64,000 nucleotides of DNA, from the NCBI GenBank assembly GCA_030847615.1, contig JAUMIR010000003.1, positions 285,008,265 to 285,072,264 on the forward strand. The letters are read 5' to 3'. Numbering within the stretch: the first letter of the stretch is position 1; each line of letters opens with the position of its first letter. A model generated the notes under the pieces. That model saw only the letters and a list, made by a program, of their open reading frames with translations, searched no databases and was not told the DNA's origin. This document shows, one piece after another, positions 34,838 to 45,847 of the stretch. The position numbers and the translations under genes are program-made. Source of the stretch: Gambelia wislizenii. Taxonomy: Eukaryota; Chordata; Lepidosauria; Squamata; Crotaphytidae.

Positions 34838-35048
34838 CAGGAGCCAGTGTGGTGTGGTGGTTTGAGTGTTGGACTACAACTCTGGAGAGCAGGATTCGAA
34901 TCCCTGCTCAGCCATGAAAAACCAATGGGTGACCTTGGGTAAGCCACACACTCTCAGCCTCAGAAAACCCTGTGATAGGTCCCCCTTAGGGTTGCCATAA
35001 GCCTGAAATGACTTGAAGGCACACAACAGCAGCAGCAGCAACAGCAGC
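34838..35048 (+). mobile_element. Sauria-type SINE, young copy with target-site duplication
   Basis: Head GAGCCAGTGTGGTGTGGTGG, box B GATTCGAATCCC, BovB-like 3' end AGGGTTGCCATAAGCCTG, ACACAACAG, then a (CAG)n tail instead of the usual CAA repeat. Flanked by 11-bp direct repeats, so the insertion boundaries are exact. Confidence 0.95.
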
Positions 35049-35059
35049 AGCTTGCATAA

Positions 35060-36775
35060 GAAGCTGCATCTACTGAAATTCCCTCTTTTGCATAACTATT
35101 AAAGGTACAGGATTCTTATTCCATTTCTTGTGCAGCTATCCTATCCAAGCTCTAATGACTTGTCTATGCTGAAACAGATCACAGGTGCTAAATATTTTAA
35201 AACATGTTTTACAATTATATCAAATACTAGGTTTTTTGAGTTTTAGCGATTTTCTAATCATGGAAGTTGACCGTGATTAGAAAATTGCTAAATATAGCAC
35301 TGCAGCCTCCCAGCTCTTCTGCAACAGTATCGGTAGGGGGACATCCGAAACGGACCCCCTACCGCGCAGCAGCCTTGCAACGGGGACGAGGCTGCTTCCG
35401 TTACAGATTGCCATCCGAAAAAGTCCTACAGACAGTTCAGCTCCATATTATTTTGCAGAATGATTATGTGCTCAGGTAAATGTTTTGTCTCCTTTTTGTT
35501 TTGCATGTTAACATGAAGACTTGCCCTTCTGATCAGTCTGTAAAAGTTGTACTCTTGAAAGACTTCCCCCACATGCACTTAAAGATGTGTTTTCTTTTGA
35601 CTGGAAGTTTCTTCTCTTACTTCCTAATTCTCTCTCTCCAGTTCCACATCCAGTATAAGCAAGGTACCCATGGTTACAGAACAGCAAATCCTTGGAACCC
35701 AGGATCAGAGGGCAAAGGGCTGATTCTAAGGTCAGATTCCTCACATGCTCTTCTAATCATGTATCAGGTTCCAATCTTGTAACAGCTGCAAGGCATATAC
35801 TGTAGTGTTACTCACTGAAACTATTGAAGATAAAATTCCAGCACTTTAAGTGATAAAGATCCCTCTCCAATTTCTTCTTTTTCCATTCCACAGATCTACT
35901 TCCAAAGTCATGCAACATCATCAAAAAGCCCCTGTCTCCCTTGAATCAAAACACCTACAGAACTCATTTGAGTAAGAGCAAAATTAGCACTGTTGGGCTG
36001 ACTTTATTGTAAAATGAAGAGAACCTACCCAGGCACAGACTAGTCACCATTTATGCAAATGCATTTTGATATGCTTTCCAGAAAATTGCCCATGTAAAGA
36101 TGCTCTGGTTAACAGGAATTCACAATAAGCTGCAATGGCTGCTTTGCCTATGCTATTGTGCTGCAGTAAACGCAAGCCAAGATTTTGTTCATCATTAGCA
36201 ATGTGAGTCAGTTCTCCTGTCCAGCTTCAGCCAATGCCACAACCAAGAATGTCATGGCATCAAACAAAGCTACTGAATAACACAGTGCTGGTAATGACAG
36301 ATGTGCGTTGCATAGGACTGGAAATGTTACAGTAACACAGCATCATTTTCTAGCTATCACAGAACCATCTGTGTGCTGTTGCCACCCTAAGGAGTTAATT
36401 AATATTTAGCACTCTCTAAAATATATTTTTCTGCTGGAAGGTCTGGGGTGGGCAACCAACAGGTACAGGGGCCCTGATGAACCTGTGGTGGGCTGTGCCC
36501 CCAAATCAGCCCCCAAATGGAAGTGATTGGAAATTCATCTTCGTTTGTGATTTTGGAGGATTGGGGGTATTCAGGGGGATGTTTCTTGTTAAAACCTCTT
36601 TTCCTGCAGCATCCAGGATTAGTGAGTGTCCATGTTCAAACATTTGTTTGCAATTAAATAAATAAATGAATAAATGTGGTAATTGGCTGTAGAGGCCTTG
36701 AAGAAGTCAGGAATGAACTAAGGAGCCACAAAAAACTAGTCGAAGGAGCCTGCACTTTGTCCCAATTGAGCTAAA
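35060..36775. other. Intron 1 sequence with one hairpin cluster
   Basis: Contains the three hairpins at 35242-35395 (separate entry). The rest has no recognised exon or repeat. 35980-36400 is free of any repeat I know and could be older unique sequence. Confidence 0.45.
35242..35395 (+). repeat. Cluster of three hairpins, GC-rich core
   Basis: First hairpin: TAGCGATTTTCTAATCA and its near-perfect reverse complement ending TTGCTA, with a 13-base spacer (35244-35290). Second: GGTAGGGGG / CCCCCTACC (35332-35363). Third: AGCAGCCT / AGGCTGCT (35368-35396). CpG-rich between 35330 and 35405 in an AT-rich setting. Probably a decayed mobile element; identity unknown. Confidence 0.6.
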
Positions 36776-36990
36776 CGTACCTATACCTCAGTTAATGAAA
36801 AAAATGTGTTCCTGGGCATTATGTTAAGAAAAAAATTGGTACCAGAGACAGAAATAACATGGCTAGGTTTTTCCACCCCCAAAAGAAAGAACAGTTCAAA
36901 TATTTCAACAAACTTTTTATTCAAAACTAGCAATATGCACATATGAAACAAAGCAACCAGGTCAGGTAAGCTTTGTTTAAGTAAACAAAA
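36776..36990 (+). repeat. Unclassified interspersed repeat, family H copy 1
   Basis: ACCTCAGTTAATGAAAAAAA, GTTCCTGGGCATTA, GGTACCAGAGACAG, and CAACAAACTTTTTATTC are shared with 49862-50043. Confidence 0.65.
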
Positions 36991-38139
36991 ATATTCTGAA
37001 TCTTCTAAACACCACTTGAAGACTTCTTCCAAAATGCATCCAGGGATGACATTTTCTTTCACCAGCCTCCTTTTCTGTTTGCCTTTCCATTTTGGTGGCT
37101 GAAAATAATAGATTTATACTTTTTCAACATGTTGAGGGTAACATGTTGTGAGGCAGGCTTATACACTCCCTCTCCCTTTTTTTTCCTGTTGTGCTGTTTG
37201 TGCATGCTTGCAAGGGTTTCTGGAGGCAGCTGATGATGATCTCGCCTGTTGCAGGCAGATACACATAGCTACAGTAGAATCCGCTAGAGCAGAATTCCAG
37301 TCTCTCAAGATTCATTGCATTGTTTATTGCAGCAACCTGACACTGAAACTCTGTTTCTCCAGCCATCCTTTACCATATTCACAATGCTTATGCTGCTAAA
37401 AAAAGTCCAGCTAGACAAAGCAGGAAAGGTGGGGACAGGGCATAAAAAGACTTTGTAAAAAGAGCTTCAGTGTCAGGGGCTTTGTTAACTTTGGTATACC
37501 TGTATTTAAGTGCAGCTCCACGTTTCCATGGTATTAGGATGCTAGACTCACTGAGGGAGGCAAACCTCCCATTTTACTGTATCATACAGTACTTGGCAAT
37601 TAACAAGAACCTTTTAGGACCTTTTCAAATAATCAGTTTTAGTTAATTGAAAGGTTGCATTTGTTTCATGCACCCCAAATATCTTCACTCATGATTACAC
37701 TTCTACTGCTCAGGATACTGAATTTTCCCAGCACAGGATCCACTGGAAAATTGTAATAATAATCCCAGGTAGAACATCAGTGGTTGGATATTGCTGTGAT
37801 ACTAATGGTGAATGGTAAAATGTATCACAACTCCTCACCCCCCATTGCTGTGTCAGAGTAGTATTTCCTGAACTTGGGTTCCCAGGTGTTGTTAGAGTTT
37901 GCAATGATCTGCAGTCTGTACAAATGTTATTCTTTACGTATTGTGTGAATTACAGTTATTATGTGCTATGATGGTGCATATAAGTACATGTAAGTATTCA
38001 GCATAGTTTATGGCAAGTGATCCATTGGAAGATGAAAAGAAGTGTGTTTGGAATGTTGGAAGTGATTAGTAATTGGCTGGGGGTTTGAAAGGGAGTATTT
38101 GAAAGATGGGCCCTCTAACCCTACATGATTATAGCACTG
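36991..38139. other. Intron 1 sequence without recognised features
   Basis: No exon or named repeat seen. Confidence 0.5.
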
Positions 38140-38237
38140 TGATTCTATTTTAACTGCCATGGCAACATTCAATAGAATCCTGGGTTTTGCATTTTGGGGA
38201 GGCACAAGAGCTCTCTGGCTGAGAATCCTAAATGACC

Positions 38238-38277
<40 letters not shown>

Positions 38278-38316
38278 GAAAATCCCAGGATTCCATAGTG
38301 TAAGGTGGCCCATGGT
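38140..38316 (+). mobile_element. hAT-like palindromic MITE split by a CA microsatellite
   Basis: Left GTGATTCTATTTTAACTGCC and ATAGAATCCTGGG, right CCCAGGATTCCATAGTG. The ends are inverted. The (CA)n tract at 38239-38276 sits at the centre. Confidence 0.6.
38239..38276 (+). repeat. (CA)n microsatellite
   Basis: About eighteen CA units. Confidence 0.95.
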
Positions 38317-38428
38317 GTGTGGCAGTTGAAAATCATTTAGGAGTCAAAGTGTGGCTGGGCTGAAGTGCAGAAATTAGAGAGAAAAGGCAGGATGGTTTGT
38401 TTTGGTTGGATGGTGAGGGTAGAGTTTA

Positions 38429-38800
38429 CAACCAGCCCTCCACATTTGCAGGTTTAACTTTTGCAGATTTGATTATTTGTGGATTATTTCCTGCCACCTC
38501 CATTGCTGCCTTGTACCATTTTTAACAGGGACTACAGGCCTCTGGTGACTGAGACTGTGAACACATGGTGAGGCTTGTAAGTCCCTAATAAAAATGGTGT
38601 AGGGCAGCAGTGGCAGTGGTGGCAAGCCCAACCAGATGCCCACTTCTGCCTTGTGAAGGAACCTGACTGCCTCAAAGACACCCATGTGGGATCGAATCCG
38701 CAGATCCTAACTTTTTTCTGTGCCTAGAGATATTTACAGTTTTCCCACTTTTGCAGGGGTCCTGCACCCCCTAACCCCAGTGAATGTGGAAGACCAATTG
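38429..38800 (+). mobile_element. Tigger-like MITE, second subfamily
   Basis: 372 bp. Ends CAACCAGCCCTCCACATT / AATGTGGAAGACCAATTG are imperfect inverted repeats with TA on both sides (38427-38428, 38801-38802). Subterminal GGGGTCCTGCACCCCCTAAC. Confidence 0.75.
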
Positions 38801-39062
38801 TATTTTTTAAAAATAATTTTCATTAAGATTTTCCATATACAGTAACAGTTCACACAAACATAGTAACTAAGAAAGAGAGAAAAGAAAAGAGCTAGATAGT
38901 GGATCCATAGAGAAAAAAAAAGTAAGAAAATAAATAGAAAAATATGTGCGGGTAGAGTTTCAATTAGGCAAGTAGTTTTTATTCAAGTAACATTACATTT
39001 TAGAGTTTGTTTAGCTAAAACTATATACTTCTGCAGACTTCTTAAACTTTTCAGTACACTTA

Positions 39063-39666
39063 GGAGATTATCAGATGGGCCCTCAGAAACCGTCCCTGTC
39101 CTGGTACCCCCACTCACCTAACCCACTCCCATCCCTGTAACAATTAAAAGTTTTTGCACCCCTACCTTATGGGAAGATAGAAACTGCTACTCCTCCCCTC
39201 TGCTGGCCGGGAGTGAATGCATCTGTCGTAAAGCTGCACTCATGACCCATAAAGCAAATCCCGCCCATTCTCACAAGAGAACGATCGCATGGGAAATTTA
39301 AAAATAAAAACCCCACCAAATGTCAAAAAAGAAAACGAAGCCCCAAAACACACTATAAAGATTACAAGTAACCCAGGGAAGGAGGAAAGGGTGTCACTTA
39401 CCTCCTCATCCCGATTGCACCCGGAAGTCTTTGGTAGGGACCTCCCACCACAGCTGGCATCATGCCATCATAATGGGGCACCTTTTCACTCGCCTATGAT
39501 TTCATTACAGAGATGGAATGGGTACTCTATTAACAATTTAAATCGTTAATAAGAGGGAGCGGGAGGGGAATGGGACCAGGACAGGGTTGATGACATCTGA
39601 AGAGAAATCCTTTTAATGGTCTCCAGTCCTCCCTCTCCTGGGATAATTGGCACATCTGATAATCTC
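39063..39666 (+). mobile_element. Family G MITE, copy 1
   Basis: 604 bp. Ends GAGATTATCAGATG / CATCTGATAATCTC are perfect 14-bp inverted repeats. TTA flanks both sides (39060-39062, 39667-39669). The interior (ACTTACCTCCTCATCCCGAT, CACCCGGAAGTCTTTGG, CACCTTTTCACTCGCC) aligns with 61030-61641. Non-coding; the 3-bp target site suggests a PIF/Harbinger relative. Confidence 0.75.
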
Positions 39667-39706
39667 TTAAATAATCTTATGAGTTCTGTTGGTGATAAAG
39701 TTACTC

Positions 39707-39760
39707 TTCTCTCTCTGTCTCTCTGTCTCTCTCTCTGTCTCTCTCTCTCACACACACACT
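39707..39760 (+). repeat. (CTCTGT)n / (CT)n / (CA)n microsatellite
   Basis: CTCTCTGTCTCTCTGTCTCT-type repeats running into CACACA. Confidence 0.92.
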
Positions 39761-39775
39761 CTTTTTTAATTAATT

Positions 39776-39905
39776 ATTTTTAAATTAGGTATTTATACCC
39801 CGTTCTTCAGCCACAAAGGCTATCAGAGCAGCTTACAATTTGTTTTAAGCAATAGCAAATTTACACATCTACACTGCATTAAGCAGTTTCCAATGTGTGT
39901 TAGCT
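39776..39905 (-). mobile_element. tRNA/L2-type SINE, 3' half
   Basis: Reverse complement of the 3' half of 18685-18957 (TTCTTCAGCCACAAAGGC, ATCAGAGCAGCTTAC, GCATTAAGCAGTTTCC). Confidence 0.85.
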
Positions 39906-41267
39906 CCTCTTGACTGGTAACTCCCTTTGACTAGTCACACTAGGGGTAGGATAGGTCTTAAGAAACAATTGTGTTTTTGATGACAGTGATATAATAGATA
40001 TGTGCACACAAAAGAGCAGGAATTCAGCTAATAGTTGTTCACTTCTAAGGAGAGTAAGCGCTACAGGGGAGCTGAGGTGATCTGGACGTTGGAGGCACAA
40101 AACCACTGAGTTTAGGAACAGGGGTCCCAGAGCAACAGTTTCATATTGGGTGGAACAAGTAGTAGTAAAAGCACATTTTTTTAAAGACAAAAAAACACCT
40201 GTGGCCTGCCATAATGACTAGTGGTAGGATTTTGAAGAGAAAGGCGCCTGCCTGCAAGGTAGCAGGATGGGCATGGGCAGCAAAGCTTCTGGGCAAGGAT
40301 TCTGGGAATTGTACTCCACCCAACATGTGGGGGAGCACAAGATTGGTAGCCACTGTTTTAGAGGCTGGGCATTTCCCTGCTGGGGCATTCTAGCCATGGA
40401 ATTTTTTTGAAGGCTGAACAGTCCCCTTCTGTATCTCTCCCCTGATTCCCCCCCAGCCATGAAAAAGATTCAACCCTCTACCTTCACCACCACCACCACT
40501 TGCATAAGCAGGGGTTGCACATTATTCTTTCTAAACTCAGAATGTTACTCTGTTGCACAAAGGCTGATATTCAGTAGAGGGGAACATTCACTTAATTGCT
40601 TTAAGATGTCCCAAGGCAGCAATCCAGAGCCTATCTGTCTTCTTACAATCAATGGTTAACTGAGTGGAGGTTTACAGTTAAAGCTGAAATCTTCAGATTT
40701 AATCATTTAAGGATGGAACCTAAGGATTAAATGTTGTCAAATTCATTTGGTATTAGTACTTTACTGCTGGTTCTTACCATTAAAAATACTGAAGGGAGAT
40801 AAAACAGACCATTTCAAGTCAGATGCCAGATGTGTGTGGGGGGGGAAATAGATTTCCAAGTGTAGGAAAAGACTTTTCAAGCAAATCAATCAACACTTCG
40901 CTGTTTAGTTTTTAGTCGGTTGTTTGAAGGAAAATCCTTGAGTGCATGTTGCCAGGCTGTGAACTGTGTACACACAGCTGCAACTACTCTGTTCCCAAGA
41001 GAGGTAAGATTTAAAGGTTGTTGTTTTTTAACTTCACCAAGATAACATTTCTTGCATTAGAAGCCAAATTTTGCAAGGCATTTAAACATGAGCCTTACAT
41101 TTATTTCAGGAGTAGTGTTATTGAAATGGAATCAATTTAAGTGATTGCCTCACTTTTAACAAGGTATACTTCCCATGACCAAAATGGGTGGGTTGTGAAT
41201 GTATGCTGTTAGAATGTTGGTTTTAGGGTAAAAGATAATTTAGTTCAACACTTTGTCTCCAAGAAAA
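39906..41267. other. Intron 1 sequence, one decayed MITE
   Basis: 40280-40370 has the pattern GATTCTGGGAATTGTACTCC, as in hAT-like palindromic MITEs. Nothing else recognised. Confidence 0.45.
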
Positions 41268-41480
41268 AATACACTAAAGGCATCAGATCACATCTGATCT
41301 TGGAAGTTAAGCAGGGTCAGCCCTGGTTAGTACTTGGATGGGAGGTACTGTAGGCTATATTTCAGAGGAAGAAACCGGCAAAATCACCTCTGAGTATTCC
41401 TTGCCTAAGAAAACCCTATGAAATTCATGGGGTTGCTACAAGTCAACAGGCAATATGAACACACACACACACACACACAA
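41268..41480 (+). mobile_element. 5S-rRNA-derived SINE, copy 1
   Basis: The head is a diverged 5S rRNA: ATCTGATCTTGGAAGTTAAG, CAGGGTCAG, CCTGGTTAGTACTTGGATGG, then the 5S 3' end GTACTGTAGGCT, with an internal deletion. These include the 5S internal promoter (box A and intermediate element). The body continues CACCTCTGAGTATTCCTTGC. The end GGGGTTGCTACAAGTCAAC is the BovB/Sauria-type tail, finishing in (CA)n. Confidence 0.88.
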
Positions 41481-41969
41481 AACTGATTAGATGCTCTTAC
41501 AAAAATCCAAATGTGAAAGATAGACTGGCTAGAAGGTTCTCAGAGTTACAGTTCAAAAAGGTAACTTTTTGAAGCCTTGCAATATTCACAAGCTGAACAA
41601 GATGATCATTTCTTGTTTGCTCTTTGCATGAAGTGACATTTACTGATAACTTTTTAAAACATTATCTGTACATGTCTCCCCTCAAAGTTTGATATTTCCC
41701 AAGCACTGATGTATTTTTTTTTAAAAAACATCCCTACACTAGGGTATCAACAGTATCTCTGAGTACCATGAGGAATAAGGTTGTGTGAATGTTATGCATA
41801 CCTAATTCATGGTATCTGTGAGATTATTTGCAAGGACTCATCAAAGAGTTGTTATATTAAATTGACTCTGAAAGTTCTTCCTTTTAAAAAAAAATGCTTA
41901 CTTTAAATGATAGGACTGTAATCCAAGCCACATTTCATTCCTAATAAGGCTCACCTAAACATGTACAGT

Positions 41970-42200
41970 ATTGTTGTGTGCCTTCAAGTCATTTCCAACT
42001 TACAGAGACCCTAAGGCGACCCTATCACGGGGGTTTCTTGGCAAGATTTGTTCAGAGGGGATTTGCCATAGCCCTCCTCTGAGGCTGAGACAGTGTTACT
42101 TGCCCAAGGTCACCCATTGGCTTTTCATAGCTGAGTGTGGATTCGAATCCTGGTCTGTTGAGTCATATTCCAACACTCAAACCACTACATCATGCTGTAT
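41970..42200 (-). mobile_element. Sauria-type SINE
   Basis: Reverse orientation, near full length: TTGTTGTGTGCCTTCAAGTC, GACCCTAAGGCGACCC, CTTGCCCAAGGTCACCCATT, GATTCGAATCC, and CAAACCACTACATCATGC. Confidence 0.93.
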
Positions 42201-42209
42201 GGGGGCCTC

Positions 42210-42432
42210 AAATACTCTAAAGGCACCAGATCCTGCCTGATCTTGGAGCTAAGCAGGGCCAGCCCTGATTAGTACTTGGATGGAAGACTGCCAACAAATA
42301 CCTGGCAAAGCCACCTCTGAGTATTCTTTGCCTAAGAAAACCCTATGAAATTCATGGGGTTGCTATAAGTCAACAGGTGACTTGAAGGCACATACACACA
42401 AACGTACACACACATGCTTGCACACACATGTA
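42210..42432 (+). mobile_element. 5S-rRNA-derived SINE, copy 2
   Basis: Head CCTGATCTTGGAGCTAAGC, AGGGCCAGCCCTGATTAG, TACTTGGATGGAAGACTGCC, from 5S rRNA, retaining the box C region. Same body as copy 1 and tail GGGGTTGCTATAAGTCAAC, GACTTGAAGGCACA, then CA repeats. It starts about 10 bp from the head end of the Sauria SINE. Confidence 0.88.
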
Positions 42433-42488
42433 TAGGACTGAGACCTAGCAAACAAACATAGAATCATTTATGTAACCATAATGAGGAA

Positions 42489-42492
42489 AATA
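42489..42492 (+). repeat. Target-site duplication AATA, left, family E
   Basis: AATA, repeated at 43317-43320 next to the right inverted repeat. Confidence 0.7.
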
Positions 42493-43316
42493 TCATATCC
42501 TCCAACTATCCTGATTTGACAGGGACAGTCCCAATTAATCCTCTGTCATTCTTTTAATTACTTTTAAAATGTCCGAGGGCCCATCCACATGAGGAGAAAA
42601 AAATGTAGTACCTCCCAGTAATGACACTGCACAGCAGCAACATGTCTTAACTGGTTTTTTGGCCTCAGAAGCCCCCATAAGCTTTGCATGCCAGATGGTG
42701 GCTGTGAGTGATTAACTTGTGTTAGTTCTTTACTGCTGCCAAACTTTAAAAAAAAGTTGTCCAAAGTGCACTGGAGCAATATAGTGATTTTTCGATTTAA
42801 CAGGAAAGTAAAATTTTAAAAAAACCACCCCATTTTATCGCCTTAGCGATCACTCTCCAAGGTGAAAATCCAACATGGCGGCATTGAACGCTTGCCCTGT
42901 TAGCAAGTCTCACTTGCCCCCCCCCACCTGACTAATCAGTTTTGCTCTTCCCTTCAAATTGCTTGTCCCAACAAGCAGGAATGTGCACCTCCTTGCAGTT
43001 TTTTTTTAAACTACATGAAAAGCCACCTAGTTTCTCTTTCCTACTCCTATTCCCACTTCACCCTCCAGCTTCCTTAAATTGCTGCAGATTGAGTTCAAAG
43101 TGTAGATGCACTTTGCACTCAATTAAATCAGCAGTGGGGGAAAGGATGTAGAGAGGGAAGAATCTTACCCTTCCCAGTAGGCCTTGGCAAAAGCAAACTG
43201 CTACAGTCTCTTGTAGATTGTGTGTTTATGAATAACTTTTGCCATCTTGACCATACCCTGATGTTGGTTGGCCATACTTGTCCAAGTTTTCATCTGTGAA
43301 AAGTTGGAGGATATGA
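42493..43316 (-). mobile_element. Family E MITE, full length, carrying a nested MITE
   Basis: Perfect 14-bp inverted ends TCATATCCTCCAAC / GTTGGAGGATATGA, with AATA on both sides. Outside the nested copy D it matches the reverse complement of 44063-44441 (GGGACAGTCCCAATTAATCC, GATTGAGTTCAAAGTG, GCAAAAGCAAACTGCTACAG). Non-coding; the superfamily is not assigned. Confidence 0.78.
42574..43030 (+). mobile_element. Harbinger-like MITE, copy D, nested in family E
   Basis: The left end GGGCCCATCCACATGAGGAG is diverged. The interior GTGAAAATCCAACATGGCGG and GACTAATCAG match copies B and C. The right terminus is lost. The host family E sequence resumes at about 43030. Confidence 0.6.
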
Positions 43317-43320
43317 AATA

Positions 43321-44062
43321 CTGATAGACCCCTGTCCGTATCCATGTGACCCATATGTGTGGATTCACTTACCTGAGTCCGGAAAAAATGGTCTCTCTCC
43401 CTAGGCATCTTCTATGTCCTCCAGTGTGACTCTAGTATGCTTGGGCCAGAGGTCATTCATTTTAATAGGGTGTGCTGTTATCCATGGTTTCTGGTATCCA
43501 TGGTAAGTTTGGGAATGTAAATATGGGGGTCTATCTATATCAACAGGGTTGCACTCCCCAACCCACAACATTACCCTGCAGATTAGAAGACTTCATCTTT
43601 TAAAGAAAAGTTCTTTGAACACTTCATACACATCTGTATTTTTCTGATTTCTTTAAAGTGGCAGACAAATACACCACAGGGTTATGTCTCTTACGATCCT
43701 CTCACCTTTCTAAGTGAGATAAGCCTTTCTATGGAGCTTTCTGTCTCAGTAAAGTATATTGGACTGCAGTGCTTTTGTGAAATTGTTTTCAAAAAGCTTT
43801 ATTCACCAGCTTAGTGCTAGTGGAATGAAAACCCCTGTGAGCACAGATGCACTTAATTATATTTTACAAGCAGTTGTGCAAGACACACCTGCTAGCATAA
43901 GTGGTGGTGCAAGTAGTTGCACAATTGATTGTACAACTACTTTTCACAATCTCTTGCACAATAAATTAAATATCAACCTTGCACTAACTTTAAAAATTTG
44001 CAACCTTTAGTACAATGGGTCTTCCTTGAGTGTAATGATGTAATTGAATAAAGGTGAGAACA
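43321..44062. other. Intron 1 sequence; decayed Tigger-like text only
   Basis: TGTTATCCATGGTTTCTGG and GTATCCATGG at 43478-43504 resemble the MITE at 52849. Nothing else recognised. Confidence 0.45.
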
Positions 44063-44441
44063 TCATACCTGCCAACACTTCAGAGATGAAAACTAGGACA
44101 TATGTGACCAAGCAATATCAAACAAAGTGTGGTCAAGGTGGCAAAGGTTATTAAGGGGAAACACCACCAACCTAGGAGAGTCTGTAGCAGTTTGCTTCTG
44201 CCTGAGTCTGCAGGGAAGGATAAGTTTCTGCCCCCATCCTCTCCTCTCTGATGAGTTAACTGAATGCAAACAACTTTCGCACTTTGAACTCAGTTTGCAG
44301 CAACTGAAGTAAGCTGAGGCCAAAAGAGAAAAGTGAGGGGAGAGGAGAATTAATAGGGCATTTCAAAAGGAGCTGAAAAACTGGGAGAACAGAGGATTAA
44401 TCAGGACTGTCCTTTCCAAATTGGAAAGTTGGGGGGTATGG
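44063..44441 (+). mobile_element. Family E MITE, intact-length copy
   Basis: About 379 bp. Ends TCATACCTGCCAAC / GTTGGGGGGTATGG are imperfect inverted repeats. Flanks AACA and TACA are a likely 4-bp target duplication with one change. The right part has TTAATCAGGACTGTCC. Confidence 0.75.
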
Positions 44442-44536
44442 TACATCTCAGTTTAGTTCAAATTCATTGTTTCAACTACAAGCCATGTGAAGATCACAGA
44501 ACTGTATATAATTAAAATTTCCAAGCAACAAGATAA

Positions 44537-45135
44537 CTTGTTGTCTTGTTAACTGCCATCAAGTCGATTTCAACTCATGGTGACCCCCATGAACGAGACA
44601 CCTCCAAGTCACTCTGTCATCAACAGCCCTGCTCAGTTCTTGAAGACTCAGGGCTGTGGCTTCCTTGATTGAGTCCATCTATCTGGAATGCAGTCTTCCT
44701 CTTTTCCTACTGCCTGCCTTCTACAATACCAAGCATCATTTTCTTTTCTAGTGAGTCATGTCTTCTCGTGATATGGCTAAAGTATGACAGTCTCAGTTTA
44801 GTAATCTTAGCTTCTAGGGAGAGTTCAGACTTGATTTGCTCTAGTACCCATTTATTTATCTTTTTATCAGTCACAGTATCCATAGAACATATATGAAAAC
44901 CAAACCCATGAATTTTCATCCCATAAAAATCATTTCTCCCAATATTGTTCAGATGGATGAGTGTCATATGATTTTGCCTTAATCTAGCCAGAGTTGGTGA
45001 GTTATAGCTTTGGAGTTGATCATCTTGTCTTATAATGTTAATATTATTTTTTATGTTGACAAATAATATTTCATTCTCCATGCGCAAATCAATTTGCAGT
45101 CTCTGAAACCCAAACAAAATCTCTATTCATGGCAG
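44537..45135 (-). mobile_element. BovB LINE fragment, ORF C-terminus and 3' end
   Basis: Reverse orientation. 44530-44660 is the BovB 3' end (GCCATCAAGTCGATTTCAAC). The ORF at 45117-44707 includes DKKINKWVLEQIKSELSLEA and KLRLSYFSHITRRHDSLEK, the diagnostic BovB C-terminus. The L1 at 45163 lies just beyond its 5' limit. Confidence 0.85.
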
Positions 45136-45146
45136 AGAAAATCCTT

Positions 45147-45162
45147 AAAAGTTACCATGCTA
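45147..45162 (+). repeat. Target-site duplication, left, of L1
   Basis: AAAAGTTACCATGCTA, identical to 49411-49426. Confidence 0.95.
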
Positions 45163-45847
45163 TCAATACGTATTGATATTGATATGTTTATGATTTTGAA
45201 AAGTATAGCAACTAAATTAAGAAGCATGGAAATTCAACCAAGAATACTATCCGATCATAACTTGATATTGTTAAAAATTGAATCTACCAGGAAAGAATAT
45301 AGTTGGAGATTGGATGATAACATACTAAATAATAATAGTATGAAGGAAAGAATAAAACAAGCAATAAAATACTATTTTGAGGAGAATAGAGAGGAAGAAA
45401 CATCTATACCAATAATATGGGATGCCAGTAAGGCGGTCATTAGAGGGGTGGCAATGCAGATAAAATGGGAAAACAAAAAAATGAAGAACGAAAAAATGAA
45501 ACGATTGCAATTGGCATTAATACAAAAAGAGAAGCAACATAAAAAAAGATCCGCTAAACAAAGAAATAAAAACGGAATTAGAGATAATACAGGAACAAAT
45601 GAAGATAGAAATGGTAGAAGAAATAGAAAAGAAGATCAGATATGTTAAACAAAATTATTACGAACATAGCAACAAGATAGGAAAATGGCTGTCATACAAA
45701 TTAAGAAAGGAATAAGAAAAAAGACATATTCTGAAAATTAAGGAGAAAGGAATTATATAAACAAGACAAGAAAATATAAAAAATGCCTTTCAAGAATATT
45801 TCAGAGATTTATACAAGGCTCCCCTGACAGAAGAAAAAACTCAAATA

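Noticed and set aside
35267..35479. GC-rich segment as HUNK first exon
   Set aside because: No GxGxxG loop or VGNY-like sequence on the minus strand, and no suitable donor in the right phase.
41290..41370. A 5S rRNA gene
   Set aside because: It has an internal deletion and is fused to a SINE body and tail; two copies behave as a SINE family.
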